Shown: one piece after another, positions 42,916 to 52,169 of the stretch | Position numbering within the stretch: the first letter of the stretch is position 1 | How the letters are laid out: the number at the start of each line of letters is the position of its first letter | Origin: an uncultured Bacteroidales bacterium | GTDB taxonomy: Bacteria; Bacteroidota; Bacteroidia; Bacteroidales; Paludibacteraceae | Length of the DNA: 64,000 nt | Direction of reading: 5' to 3' | Assembly (NCBI GenBank): GCA_949282265.1 | Contig: CASDOZ010000006.1 | Span: 1-64,000 of the forward strand | Translations under genes and position numbers: made by a program | Notes under the pieces: generated by a model | Seen by the model: only the letters and a program-made list of their open reading frames with translations | Database searches by the model: none | Told to the model about the DNA's origin: nothing

Positions 42916-44376
42916 TTATTTCACCACTGCTTTCTGCACTTGGTCGGCCACGCGGACTATGTATATGCCGGCAGGCAGTTGGATGTCGCGTGCCGTGCCG
43001 CAATAGACTATGCTGCCGCGTATGTCATAGACAACGGCCGGGGCTTCCGTGCCCAGAATGTGCAACATGCCGTCCGTGCTGCTTATGCGGAACAGGTGGT
43101 TGGCGGTCGTGCCCAAGGCGGTCGTGTTCTCCAAAGCGAAGGTGGCCGTAAGCGCAATGTCCTCGGTTACGCTGATGGTGCGCCTGGCGTTGGTGTCGCC
43201 GTCGCTCCACTGCACGAACATGTAGCCATCGTTGGCGGCCGCCTTGATGTCGGCTTCCGTGCCGTAGTCGTATATGCCATTACCCAGCACGCTGCCCATG
43301 TGCTGGCACCCGTCGGCCACGTTGAGCGTTACGATACATTTTTTCGCCGTCCATACGGCATAGAGCGTTACGGTGCCGTTGTTCCCGTATCGGTTGTCGG
43401 CCGTTTCGCCGTCCTGCAAATGGAGGCGATACACCTTGTTGCCTGCGTCCTGCCACAGGGGGTAGCTGTCTGTCCCGATGGTTTGTCCCCATGCGGGGGA
43501 TGCCATGGCATGTTGCAGTTGCCAGGTTATTTCGCCGGAGGCGAGCTGTTCCGGGGTGTATGCTTCGGCTTGTGCGGCCATGTCGTAGCCGTCGTTGCCG
43601 CCTGCGGCAGTGCCTGCCAGGTAGTAGCAGCGTTCCAGCGTTCCGGCGTTCCGGCCGGTGATGCCGCCTGTGTGCTCGTTTCCGTCTATGGCGCCCGTGC
43701 TGTAACAGCTTGTTATGGTGCCTGCGTTGTATCCGGCTATGCCGCCGCTATGGCTGTTGCCGGCTATTTTGGCGGGGTTGTCGGTCGGCTTCCTGGCCTT
43801 GAAGCCGTCAAAGGTTACGCTCCAGCTCTTGTCGTTCACTTCAATGTGGAACAAGGCCTTGTCGGTGTGCCGCGCGGGGTTGTATTCATCCCACGGGATG
43901 GTCAGGTTCATGTTGTTCCGGTCGTAGAGCGCGCCGGTCTGGAACGCGAAGACGAAATATACGGTCGTCGTTGTCTGCCCGCTGGTGCGCGGCGTCGTTC
44001 AGAGGTTCTCGTGCCCGACGTAATAGTCTATGCCGGAGTCGTATTTTGCAATGCGCTCGTTGGATGCGCCCTGCCCGCCGCCGTACTTGACTATGAAGCC
44101 GTAAGGGAACCAGTAGCCTTTCGGGTAGTTGTAGCCTACGCCCTTGATGAGCTCGCCGCTTCCGCCGTCATACTGGTATTCCAGCAGGCTGACTCCGTGG
44201 CCGTAATTTGAATTGTACAGGCCGCCTTACGTGTCATGCAGGTCGAAGCGTACCTGAATGTAGATTCTTTCCGGCAATACCGTATTGTCGTGTACGGTTT
44301 GCGCCGGCATGTAGGATGCCGTATATGGCACTATGCATAAAAACAGGAGGCAGATGATCTTTTTCAAGTGTTTCAA
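42916..44376 (-). pseudogene. GLUG/InlB-repeat surface protein broken by two in-frame stops
   Basis: One reading frame from a signal-peptide-like start (TTG at 44376 or 44367, then KKIICLLFLCIVPYTASYM) to 42916, interrupted by TAA at 44227-44229 and TGA at 43999-44001. Between the stops the frame reads like ordinary secreted protein (GVGYNYPKGYWFPYGFIVKY, KYDSGIDYYVGHENL). The intact 3' part (331 codons from 43911) has GLUG-type repeats (HSGGIAGYNAGTITSCYSTG), an InlB/Listeria-type repeat (VTLYAVWTAKK, VQWSDGDTNARRTISV) and a type IX-like C-terminal domain (VVYDIRGSIVYCG, LPAGIYIVRV). It is probably a decayed surface protein, or carries sequencing errors at two places. Confidence 0.75.
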
Positions 44377-44417
44377 GGGTAGGTTGATTTGCAAAAAACA
44401 GTTGTTGGTCAAGGTTG

Positions 44418-44457
44418 AAAAAAGGAGAACTTTCCTTGTAAAGGAGGTTCTCCTTTT
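44418..44457 (-). terminator. Terminator of the methylmalonyl-CoA decarboxylase operon
   Basis: AAAAGGAGAAC (44420-44430) pairs with GTTCTCCTTTT (44447-44457) across a 16-nt loop. The - strand continues with TTTTTTC. Confidence 0.8.
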
Positions 44458-44477
44458 GTTCAACGGATTTCTTGTAT

Positions 44478-45851
44478 TTATCCGAGCATGGACAATAAGA
44501 TACCGGCAGCGACGGCCGAACCGATAACGCCGGCAACGTTCGGTCCCATGGCGTGCATGAGCAGGAAGTTACCCGGGTCTTCTTCTTGTCCGAGCGTCTG
44601 CGACACGCGCGCCGCCATAGGAACGGCGGATACGCCAGCCGAACCGATAAGCGGGTTTATCTTGTTTTTGCTGAACAAGTTCATGAATTTTGCCAGTAAA
44701 ACGCCTGAAGCTGAACCAAGTCCGAATGCAAAAATACCGATGGCAAGAATACCCAGGGTTTTTAGATTCAGGAAGGCATCAGCCGTGGCAGTGGCTCCAA
44801 CCGAAAGGCCGAGGAAAATGGTGGTTATGTTCATCAATTCATTCTGCACGGTTTTACTAAGACGTTCCACTACGCCGCATTCACGCATCAAGTTACCCAG
44901 CATCAGACAGCCGATAAGCGGTGCAGCCGATGGCAGCAGCAATGACACGAGGGCGGTAACCAGAATCGGGAATACGATTTTTTCCTTTTTGGATACCATG
45001 CGCAGCTGGCTCATCTTGATGCCGCGTTCGGCCTTGGTGGTCAGCGCACGCATGATGGGCGGCTGGATAACAGGCACGAGTGCCATATACGAATAGGCTG
45101 CTACAGCAATAGGACCAAGCATTTCTGGTGCCAGTATGGAAGTCAGGTAAATGGCTGTCGGGCCATCGGCTCCGCCGATAATGGCAATGGAAGCAGCCTC
45201 GTGCGGCAAGTATCCGAGGGCGTTCGCGGCCAAATAAGTACCGAAGATACCGAACTGTGCGGCCGCGCCGAGCAACAGGCTCTTGGGGTTGGCCAACAGC
45301 GGCCCGAAGTCGGTCATGGCGCCCACACCGATAAAGATGACACACGGGTAAATGCCGAGCTTGACACCCAGATAGAGGTAGTCGAGCAGTCCGGCGCCCT
45401 TGGCAAATTCAGCCCAGTGCACATGCCCTCCGGCAAAGAGTTCCGGCGTGTAAAGTCCGGCGCCGGGCAGGTTGGTGAGCAGCATGCCGAATGCGATGGG
45501 CAACAGCAACAGGGGTTCGTACTGTTTGGCGATGGCCAGGTAGAACAGCACGAACGAGATAACGATCATGATGAGTACCTTCCATTGCTCGCCGAGGCGT
45601 GCAAATCCGGTGTCCTTTACAAAATCAACCAGGCTTCTGCCAATGCTGAGCGTTTCCTCTTGCGTGGCTTCGTCTGCATTGACCGTTTCAGTTGTTGCAA
45701 CTGTTTCAACCGGTGCGGCGGTGTCGGCGGCCATTTCTATGTTGGCGGCCGGCACGGTGTCTTCCGTTCCAATGGTGTCTTGCGCTGTGGCCGGTATGGC
45801 CATGCAGGCAATGAAAGCGATTGAGAGCAGTATGTTTTTCATCCTTTCCAT
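44478..45851 (-). CDS. mmdB: Na+-translocating decarboxylase beta subunit (OadB/MmdB family)
   Basis: Membrane subunit of 457 aa that uses decarboxylation of carboxybiotin to pump Na+ outward. An N-terminal signal-like helix ([20 protein letters not shown]) and an acidic Ala/Thr-rich segment (25-70) precede the canonical OadB core. Core motifs: [28 protein letters not shown] (carrying the Asp needed for Na+/H+ exchange), [32 protein letters not shown] and [18 protein letters not shown]. The extra N-terminal segment is typical of Bacteroidota homologues. It lies 5 nt after the biotin carrier gene; the family also includes oxaloacetate decarboxylase, but epimerase linkage favours methylmalonyl-CoA. 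Confidence 0.93.
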   Translation of the reverse strand: MERMKNILLSIAFIACMAIPATAQDTIGTEDTVPAANIEMAADTAAPVETVATTETVNADEATQEETLSIGRSLVDFVKDTGFARLGEQWKVLIMIVISFVLFYLAIAKQYEPLLLLPIAFGMLLTNLPGAGLYTPELFAGGHVHWAEFAKGAGLLDYLYLGVKLGIYPCVIFIGVGAMTDFGPLLANPKSLLLGAAAQFGIFGTYLAANALGYLPHEAASIAIIGGADGPTAIYLTSILAPEMLGPIAVAAYSYMALVPVIQPPIMRALTTKAERGIKMSQLRMVSKKEKIVFPILVTALVSLLLPSAAPLIGCLMLGNLMRECGVVERLSKTVQNELMNITTIFLGLSVGATATADAFLNLKTLGILAIGIFAFGLGSASGVLLAKFMNLFSKNKINPLIGSAGVSAVPMAARVSQTLGQEEDPGNFLLMHAMGPNVAGVIGSAVAAGILLSMLG

Positions 45852-45856
45852 AGTGC

Positions 45857-46567
45857 TTATTCAATATCAACTAACAAATCATCCTGCATTACATTTTGGC
45901 CTTCCTTGACGTGTATTTTGCGTACGGTGCAGTCTTTTTCGGCCAGTATGTTGTTTTCCATTTTCATGGATTCCATGGTGAACAGCAGTTCGCCGCGTTT
46001 TACGGCTTGACCTTCTTTTGCTACTATTTTCACGATGCTTCCGGGCAGGGGAGCCTTGATGCTTCCGGGTTTGGCTACCGCGGGTGCGGGCTTCGATGCA
46101 ACGGGCTTGGCTTCTTCCACAATGGGTTTTGCGGCTGCAGCGTTTTCCTGTGTGCCTTCCATCTCAATCAGGCTGTCGCCTTGCATTACATTTTGTCCCG
46201 GCGTTACCATGATGCGTTTTACAACGCCGTCGTTTTCGGCAATGATGTTGTTCTCCATCTTCATGGACTCGATGGTCATGATGATGTCGCCCCGTGTGAC
46301 GCGCTGTCCGACTGCCACCTTGATTTCTATGATGCTGCCGGGCAGTTGCGATTTGATAATGCTTGAGGCAACCACCTTGGCCGGCGTGGCTACGGGTGCA
46401 ACCTTTCCTGCCGTCTTTTTGAGCGGTGAAACGGGCTTGCGTTCCTCACGGTCGATTTTCACGGTGAAGGGCGTACCGTTTACCTCAATTTCTGCTATGT
46501 TGGGTTCTACTTCGTTCACGCTGACTTCATACTTGCTTCCGTCAATCGTAAATTTAAACTTTTTCAT
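45857..46567 (-). CDS. mmdC: Biotin carrier protein with two biotinyl domains
   Basis: 236-aa carrier subunit. Unusually, it holds two biotinyl domains: [20 protein letters not shown]...ESMKMENN with Lys103, and [20 protein letters not shown]...ESMKMENN with Lys202. Ala/Pro-rich linkers (about 45-65 and 140-168) flank them. The first 40 residues ([20 protein letters not shown]) are the usual short N-terminal beta segment. Typical gamma subunits of this family have about 130-145 aa and one biotin lysine. Both sites retain the MKM biotinylation motif, so both should be modified. It lies between the OadG-like and OadB-like genes. Confidence 0.92.
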   Translation of the reverse strand: MKKFKFTIDGSKYEVSVNEVEPNIAEIEVNGTPFTVKIDREERKPVSPLKKTAGKVAPVATPAKVVASSIIKSQLPGSIIEIKVAVGQRVTRGDIIMTIESMKMENNIIAENDGVVKRIMVTPGQNVMQGDSLIEMEGTQENAAAAKPIVEEAKPVASKPAPAVAKPGSIKAPLPGSIVKIVAKEGQAVKRGELLFTMESMKMENNILAEKDCTVRKIHVKEGQNVMQDDLLVDIE

Positions 46568-46601
46568 GTCTTGTGAAATTAGAAATTGTGATTCGTTTGC
46601 T

Positions 46602-46961
46602 TTATCGTACTAAATTGTTTATGCCGTATATCTTCGAGCTCCACGGGGAATAGCGGCGTTCTATCGTCTTAATGGTGATAACGTTGCTTTCTTCGTCGTG
46701 TATCTCCGAATAATACAGATGCAGTGCCATAGCAATGGCTGCGCTTTCGCCGGCAGTCAGGTGCACCTCATCAAATTCTTTGTGTTCCTCGTTGCTTAAT
46801 CCTATGGGTTCCAGAATGGATTTCGGAATTTTTACTTTTTGCCCCATTATTTTTCCGAATAGGTTGATAATGCCTACTAACAAGCAAAGCACAACAACCA
46901 CCAACAGGAATCCAATCAGGGTTACAATCAAGGCATTCGTCCAGTTTATTGCTAATATCAT
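46602..46961 (-). CDS. mmdD: OadG/MmdD-type small membrane subunit
   Basis: 119-aa protein with one N-terminal membrane helix (ALIVTLIGFLLVVVVLCLLVGII), then a soluble tail ending in a Tyr/Trp/Arg-rich segment (ERRYSPWSSKIYGINNLVR). This is the OadG/MmdD design, in which the helix anchors and the tail stabilises the decarboxylase complex. An acidic stretch (EEHKEFDEVHLTAGESAAIAMALHLYY) is typical of Bacteroidota members. Operon position between the carboxyltransferase and biotin carrier supports the call. Confidence 0.88.
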   Translation of the reverse strand: MILAINWTNALIVTLIGFLLVVVVLCLLVGIINLFGKIMGQKVKIPKSILEPIGLSNEEHKEFDEVHLTAGESAAIAMALHLYYSEIHDEESNVITIKTIERRYSPWSSKIYGINNLVR

Positions 46962-47021
46962 AATAATTTTATTTGAAAAACGTCCTGCCGGCAGGTTTAC
47001 TGCCGGCAGTCGTGTCGGTTA

Positions 47022-48581
47022 TTACAATGGAATGTTCGAATGTTTTTTCAACGGGTTTGTAACACGTTTGGTCTGCAAAGCCTGGAATGCACGGATTACG
47101 CGGAAACGTGTGTTACGCGGTTCAATGACATCATCGATGTAGCCCATGGAAGCGGCTTGGTACGGATTGGCGAATTTCTTTTTATATTCGTCTTCTTTCT
47201 CTTCAATGAACTTGGCTTTTTCTTCTGGATCTTCAATGCCTTTTAAGGCACGTCCTTCCAAGACTTCGATAGCTCCGCTGGCACCCATTACGGCAATTTC
47301 AGCAGTCGGCCATGCATAGTTGAAGTCGCCGCGCAACTGTTTGCAGCTCATAACGATATGCGAACCGCCGTACGATTTGCGTATGGTTACGGTAACTTTA
47401 GGGACAGTGGCTTCGCCGTATGCGAACATCAGTTTCGCACCGTGGACGATAATGCCTGCGTATTCCTGGCCGGAACCTGGCAGGAATCCGGGAACATCAA
47501 CCAACGTCAGAATGGGAATATTGAAGGCGTCGCAGAAGCGTACGAAACGGGCGGCCTTACGGGAAGCATCGCAATCCAAAACTCCAGCCAGAATGCTCGG
47601 TTGGTTGGCTATGATACCAGTCGAAACGCCGTTGAAGCGGGCGAAACCAACAATGATGTTACGTGCATAGTTGGCGTGCACTTCCAAGAATTCACCGTTG
47701 TCCACAATGCCGTTGATGATTTGCTTCATGTCGTATGGTTTGTTTGGGTTATCAGGAACGATTTCGTTCAACGAGTCTTCCATACGGTCAATCGGGTCGT
47801 TGCATTCAATGACCGGTGCTTCTTCCATGTTGTTCTGCGGCAAATAGGAAATCAGGTCGCGTATCAGGGAAATGCCGGCCTGTTCATCTTCAACGCTGAA
47901 TTGTGCCACACCGGATTTGCTGGAATGCATTTTTGCTCCGCCGAGGTCTTCTGTCGAAATGTCTTCGTGGGTTACTGATTTTACCACTTTTGGGCCGGTT
48001 ACGAACATGTAGCTGTTTTGTTCGGTCATCAGGATAAAGTCAGTCAGGGCAGGGGAGTAAACCGCACCGCCTGCGCATGGGCCAAATATGGCCGATATTT
48101 GTGGAATGACACCGGAGGCGAGAATGTTGCGTTCAAAAATCTCGGCATAACCGGCCAACGAGTTCGAGCCTTCCTGGATACGTGCGCCGCCCGAGTCATT
48201 GATACCAATGACAGGGGCACCCATTTTCATGGCCATGTCCATGACTTTGCAGATTTTTTGCGCCATGGTTTCCGACAAGGAACCACCGAATACGGTAAAG
48301 TCCTGTGCAAAAACAAAAACTACACGGCCGTTGATGGTACCGTGTCCGGTTACTACGCCGTCGCCGAGATATTTCTCTTTTTCCAATCCAAAGTTCGTGC
48401 AACGGTGTGTTACAAACATGTCTAATTCTTCAAAACTGCCTTCATCCAACAACATTTGGATGCGTTCACGGGCAGTGTATTTTCCTTTTGCATGTTGCGA
48501 ATCTATACGTTTTTCTCCACCGCCTTTTTTGGCAATGACACGTTTTTCAATTAGTTCGGCAACTTTTTGTACATTTTCCAC
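47022..48581 (-). CDS. mmdA: Methylmalonyl-CoA decarboxylase carboxyltransferase subunit
   Basis: 519-aa acyl-CoA carboxyltransferase that moves CO2 from methylmalonyl-CoA to biotin, giving propionyl-CoA. Crotonase-fold motifs include [60 protein letters not shown] and [13 protein letters not shown]. The same family contains propionyl-CoA carboxylase beta. Linkage to OadB- and OadG-like subunits and to the epimerase, with no biotin carboxylase gene nearby, makes the decarboxylase the better assignment. It lies 60 nt upstream of mmdD and 83 nt downstream of mce. Confidence 0.93.
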   Translation of the reverse strand: MENVQKVAELIEKRVIAKKGGGEKRIDSQHAKGKYTARERIQMLLDEGSFEELDMFVTHRCTNFGLEKEKYLGDGVVTGHGTINGRVVFVFAQDFTVFGGSLSETMAQKICKVMDMAMKMGAPVIGINDSGGARIQEGSNSLAGYAEIFERNILASGVIPQISAIFGPCAGGAVYSPALTDFILMTEQNSYMFVTGPKVVKSVTHEDISTEDLGGAKMHSSKSGVAQFSVEDEQAGISLIRDLISYLPQNNMEEAPVIECNDPIDRMEDSLNEIVPDNPNKPYDMKQIINGIVDNGEFLEVHANYARNIIVGFARFNGVSTGIIANQPSILAGVLDCDASRKAARFVRFCDAFNIPILTLVDVPGFLPGSGQEYAGIIVHGAKLMFAYGEATVPKVTVTIRKSYGGSHIVMSCKQLRGDFNYAWPTAEIAVMGASGAIEVLEGRALKGIEDPEEKAKFIEEKEDEYKKKFANPYQAASMGYIDDVIEPRNTRFRVIRAFQALQTKRVTNPLKKHSNIPL

Positions 48582-48664
48582 TTTGTAAATGTTTTAAGTT
48601 AGCAATAATCGCGGAACATCCGTAATGTAGAATCCTGTTCAGGGGATGTGCCGGTCGAAGTTAT

Positions 48665-49078
48665 TTATTTGTTTGGATTTTCGCAGAGTTCAATCAGTAC
48701 GCCGCAGGTTGATTTCGGATGCAGGAAGCCAATGTTGAGGCCTTCGGCGCCTTTGCGCGGTGTTTTGTCGATGAGTTGAATTCCCATTGCTTCTGCATCT
48801 TTCAAGGCTTCAGCAGCATTTTCTACTTCATATGCTACATGATGTACGCCGCCGCGCGGGTTCTTTTCCAAGAATTTGGCTATGGGGCTGTCTTCGGCCG
48901 TCGGTTCCAACAATTCGATTTTGGTCTGCCCGATTTTGAAAAATGCGGTTTTTACTTTCTGGTCGGCTACTTCTTCAATGGCGTAGCATTTCTGACCTAA
49001 CAATTTCTCGTAAAAAGGAATAACGTCGTCCAATTTTGCAACGGCAATTCCTAAATGTTCAATGTGAGTAGGTTGCAT
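48665..49078 (-). CDS. mce: Methylmalonyl-CoA epimerase
   Basis: 137-aa VOC-fold metalloenzyme interconverting the (R)- and (S)-methylmalonyl-CoA forms, linking the B12-dependent mutase to the decarboxylase. Metal ligands: His near the start (IEHLGIAV), GVHHVAYEV, and the C-terminal Glu in GVLIELCEN. KLLGQKCYAIEEVADQKVKT is typical of the family. It is the first gene of the operon, with -7 element TACTTTTG at 49130-49137. The mutase genes are not in the window. Confidence 0.95.
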   Translation of the reverse strand: MQPTHIEHLGIAVAKLDDVIPFYEKLLGQKCYAIEEVADQKVKTAFFKIGQTKIELLEPTAEDSPIAKFLEKNPRGGVHHVAYEVENAAEALKDAEAMGIQLIDKTPRKGAEGLNIGFLHPKSTCGVLIELCENPNK

Positions 49079-49129
49079 AATTATTTGGTTTTAAATACAG
49101 AAAAAAATCATTATTCAAAATGAACATGC

Positions 49130-49137
49130 AAAAGTAC
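49130..49137 (-). promoter_or_regulatory. -7 element of the mce-mmd operon
   Basis: The - strand reads TACTTTTG, about 52 nt before the mce ATG. Confidence 0.55.
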
Positions 49138-49261
49138 AAGAAATAATTCTGAAATCAAAACAAAAGCGAACAAATCATTTGGCTAGATCGGATAAAGTGG
49201 TTTTTATGTATGGTTTGAATATATGTATAGCAACTATTTTGGGAGACTTGCAGATAAAAAG

Positions 49262-49292
49262 AAAGACTGCCTTACTTTGATAGGCAGTCTTC
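49262..49292 (-). terminator. Terminator of the OmpA-like gene
   Basis: GAAAGACTGCCT and AGGCAGTCTTCC-type stem; core AAGACTGCCT at 49263-49272 and AGGCAGTCTT at 49282-49291, then TTTC on the - strand. The rest of 49079-49343 holds only the mce promoter. Confidence 0.75.
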
Positions 49293-49343
49293 CGATGATA
49301 AAAAACAATTTTTTTGTTGCTTGCATGATTAAATCATTTGATC

Positions 49344-50969
49344 TTATTGCTGTTGCGTATAGCGTTCCCGTAATTGTTTGGCGTATTCGATACATGCCGG
49401 ATTGGAACTGTCCGCTAATTCTTGTGGCAGTACCGGAATCTTGATTTCCATGTCGGTGGTAATATTGTCCGGGTTTTGTATCGTTTCTTGGTTCGCTTCA
49501 TAGATGTAAACCCAGAAAAGCGGTTGTCCATAGAATCTTTCAGCCAAGCTGCTCAAGGCTTCATCTTGTTTGATTTTTTCCGTCGCGATAAATTGAGTAT
49601 ATGTACGCGGTTCATTGAATGAAACATTGCTTCTATCCGCTTGTTCGTTTTTTAGTTTTTCAGCTTCTCCTGCGCTGATGAAACGGAAATCAACCCTGCG
49701 ATTCGGCTTATAGGTTTTCGGCGGTTCTGCTATTATGCCATATCCGTTTGCAATGATCCGTTCTGGTGCTATTTTCCAAATTGTTACAAGTTCGTTTTTA
49801 ACGATTTCAGCACGCTGTCTGCTCAATTTTTCATTGTATGTCTTGCTGCCTGTATTGTCGCAGTAGCCACGGATTTCCAAGTACAAGGTTGTGTCGGCCT
49901 GCATTTGCATGGCAATGCTATGGATAGCAATCAAGGCATCATCGGTCAGCTTGTTTTTGTTGTTGTCGAAATAAGCGCTTGATGCCAGTGCGGCAGTTGG
50001 CATGGCAGCAGCTTGTTTTCCTGTTACCTTTTCCGGTTGCTGTTGTGGTGCGGCAATGTAAATTGTGTCCGGTTGCGGTTTGTAAACCACGACCACCGTG
50101 TCGGGTTGGCTGTTCCGTTGGTTGTAATTCATGTTGTCATAGGGGGTGAACATAGGCTCCGGATCACGCCAGTTGCGTTTGTGGTCGGCTTTGCGTGAAG
50201 GAATCTTCCAACGGAAATTCACTGTCATGTATTCCATGATGTCATTTGTGGTGCCACCTCTTATCGGTTCGGAGAAAACCCACGAATCCAGATTGTCTTG
50301 TGTGTGCAAGTGATACATGCCTTTGGCTCCGATGGCGAACATCCGGCTAATATTGAATTCTATGGCAAATCCTAATGGGATTATGCCGGTAATGTCTTTG
50401 TTGGATGTCCTTTTGGCTCCTGCGCTTGTGCCGAATTCTTTTCCTTCGTACGATGTTAATCCACCGCTTTGAAGCCCGTTCGGATTGGTTAGTTCACAAT
50501 TGAAAAATCCTATACCGCCACCGGCGAGTAAATAGAATGAAAAAATATTTTTGGGACGCTTGGGAAACCATAAGTCCATCAAGTCAATGGTCGCCAATAA
50601 TTCAATGGAATTCATGACGCCCGACAGTTCGGTTTGTGGGTCTAAACTGTATTTTGTGTAGTAAGGTGCGTAGTTGTAGTGGAGTGCTGCACCCCAAACT
50701 GGGTTTATCGAATATTCAACACCGATTCCCAAAGTCGGACGCCAATGGCCAATCGGGAACAAATTTTTGAATGATTGGTAGATGTCTCCACTGAACATGG
50801 TGGTACCGGCCTCAACAGAAATCGACCATGAACCTTGCTTGCCGGCATATTCCGGCGATTTCCATGGATGTATACCTAAATTGTCGTTCTGTTTTGCCTG
50901 GTTTTCTTGTGCGAATACAGCCATAGTCGTGCAAACTACCAGTCCCAATAAGAATGTACGTTTTTTCAT
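49344..50969 (-). CDS. OmpA-family outer-membrane protein with C-terminal LysM-like domain
   Basis: About 541 aa. The signal peptide MKKRTFLLGLVVCTTMAVFA starts at 50969; an earlier in-frame start at 51011 overlaps the promoter. Residues 40-260 look like an outer-membrane beta-barrel (GSWSISVEAGTTMFSGDIYQSF, FSFYLLAGGGIGFFNCE). A Gln/Pro linker follows, then an OmpA domain (about 340-450) with AYFDNNKNKLTDDAL, LYLEIRGYCDNTGSKTYNEK and RRVDFRF, which binds peptidoglycan. The end (about 470-540) resembles LysM (DEALSSLAERFYGQPLFWVY, NITTDMEIKIPVLP). It likely tethers the outer membrane to the wall. The combination of both peptidoglycan-binding domains is notable. Confidence 0.82.
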   Translation of the reverse strand: MKKRTFLLGLVVCTTMAVFAQENQAKQNDNLGIHPWKSPEYAGKQGSWSISVEAGTTMFSGDIYQSFKNLFPIGHWRPTLGIGVEYSINPVWGAALHYNYAPYYTKYSLDPQTELSGVMNSIELLATIDLMDLWFPKRPKNIFSFYLLAGGGIGFFNCELTNPNGLQSGGLTSYEGKEFGTSAGAKRTSNKDITGIIPLGFAIEFNISRMFAIGAKGMYHLHTQDNLDSWVFSEPIRGGTTNDIMEYMTVNFRWKIPSRKADHKRNWRDPEPMFTPYDNMNYNQRNSQPDTVVVVYKPQPDTIYIAAPQQQPEKVTGKQAAAMPTAALASSAYFDNNKNKLTDDALIAIHSIAMQMQADTTLYLEIRGYCDNTGSKTYNEKLSRQRAEIVKNELVTIWKIAPERIIANGYGIIAEPPKTYKPNRRVDFRFISAGEAEKLKNEQADRSNVSFNEPRTYTQFIATEKIKQDEALSSLAERFYGQPLFWVYIYEANQETIQNPDNITTDMEIKIPVLPQELADSSNPACIEYAKQLRERYTQQQ

Positions 50970-51008
50970 TTTTTGGTTGTAATTATCAAAACATTTAGAA
51001 ACTGCCCA

Positions 51009-51016
51009 CAAAAATA
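51009..51016 (-). promoter_or_regulatory. -7 element of the OmpA-like gene
   Basis: The - strand reads TATTTTTG, about 40 nt before the start at 50969; it makes the ATG at 51011 unusable. Confidence 0.5.
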
Positions 51017-51112
51017 GAAAAAAAACAGATTATTTTCACTTATTGATAAGAAAAATTATTGCTTTAGTATTATTTTTGCCATCTCTACATTGCAATTTTG
51101 TTGAAATAGTAG

Positions 51113-51120
51113 TACTTTTG
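51113..51120 (+). promoter_or_regulatory. -7 element of pta-ackA
   Basis: TACTTTTG, 32 nt before the pta ATG, followed by the common GCAGCC initiation context seen at other promoters here. Confidence 0.65.
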
Positions 51121-51152
51121 CAGCCAGATTTAGAAATTAAAATTGCTATATT

Positions 51153-52151
51153 ATGGATGTTTTACAACAAATTATGGAGCGTGCAAAGTCAAATTTGCAG
51201 CGCATTGTTCTTCCCGAAGGCGATGAACCTCGTACATTGGAAGCAGCGAATATCGTTTTAAAAGAGAAATTGGCCAAGCTGATTTTGATTGGTGATCCTG
51301 CCGTAATCAACAAAATGGCTGAGGAAAAGGGGTATACGCATATTTCGGAAGCTATGATTGTGAATCCTGAAACAGATCCGAAAATGCCGGTATATGCCAA
51401 TTTGTTGTATGAACTGCGTAAAAATAAGGGCATGACCCAGGAAGAAGCTGAAAAAATGGCGAAAAATCCATTGTATTTGGGCTGCTTGATGATTAAAAAC
51501 GGTGATGCAGATGGCGAATTGGCCGGTGCACGTAACACTACGGGCAATACGCTTCGTCCGGCTTTCCAGATAATCAAGACAAAACCCGGCGTCAGCATTG
51601 TTTCGGGTGCGTTGTTGATGTTCACTCCGGCCAAGCATTTGGGTGAGAATGGATTGCTTGTCTTTGCTGATTGTGCGGTCAATCCCTGTCCTACTGCTCC
51701 TGAATTGGCGCAAATTGCTGTATGCACTGCTGAAACTGCGCGTACCGTAGCTGGAATAGAACCTCGTATCGCTATGCTGAGTTTCTCAACAAAGGGCAGT
51801 GCCAAACATGAGCTGGTTGATAAGGTAGCTGAGGCCACGCGCCTTGCCAAAGAAATGGCTCCAGACTTGATGCTGGACGGTGAGTTGCAGGCCGATGCGT
51901 CCTTGATTCCTTCCATTGGCGAAAGTAAAGCACCGGGCAGCAAAGTGGCTGGACATGCCAATGTGTTGGTATTCCCTGATTTGCAGGCAGGAAATATCGG
52001 TTACAAATTGGTTGAACGTTTCTCGGACGCACAAGCAATTGGCCCTATTCTGCAAGGTATTGCAGCTCCTGTTAATGATTTGAGCCGTGGATGCTGTGTT
52101 GATGATATCGTGAAAATGGTTGCCGTAACAGCTAACCAGGCTATTAAATAA
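51153..52151 (+). CDS. pta: Phosphate acetyltransferase
   Basis: 332-aa short-form Pta converting acetyl-CoA to acetyl phosphate. Landmarks: IVLPEGDEPRTLEAANIV, LGCLMIKNGDADGELAGARNTT, LVFADCAVNPCPTAPELAQIA, MLSFSTKGSAKHELVDKV and the C-terminal SRGCCVDDIVKMVAVTANQ. It lacks the N-terminal regulatory DRTGG region of the long E. coli enzyme. It is directly upstream of ackA (18 nt), forming the standard ATP-yielding acetate branch. Confidence 0.96.
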   Translation: MDVLQQIMERAKSNLQRIVLPEGDEPRTLEAANIVLKEKLAKLILIGDPAVINKMAEEKGYTHISEAMIVNPETDPKMPVYANLLYELRKNKGMTQEEAEKMAKNPLYLGCLMIKNGDADGELAGARNTTGNTLRPAFQIIKTKPGVSIVSGALLMFTPAKHLGENGLLVFADCAVNPCPTAPELAQIAVCTAETARTVAGIEPRIAMLSFSTKGSAKHELVDKVAEATRLAKEMAPDLMLDGELQADASLIPSIGESKAPGSKVAGHANVLVFPDLQAGNIGYKLVERFSDAQAIGPILQGIAAPVNDLSRGCCVDDIVKMVAVTANQAIK

Positions 52152-52169
52152 CCTATAAAAATCGGTGAT

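Noticed and set aside
42877-44211. + strand frame of 444 codons
   Set aside because: Mirror of the GLUG/InlB gene; Val/Gly/Ala-rich with no motif. The - strand has recognisable repeats, sorting domain and terminator.
47022-48581. Propionyl-CoA or acetyl-CoA carboxylase beta subunit
   Set aside because: Same family, but OadB/OadG-like neighbours and the lack of a biotin carboxylase gene favour the decarboxylase.
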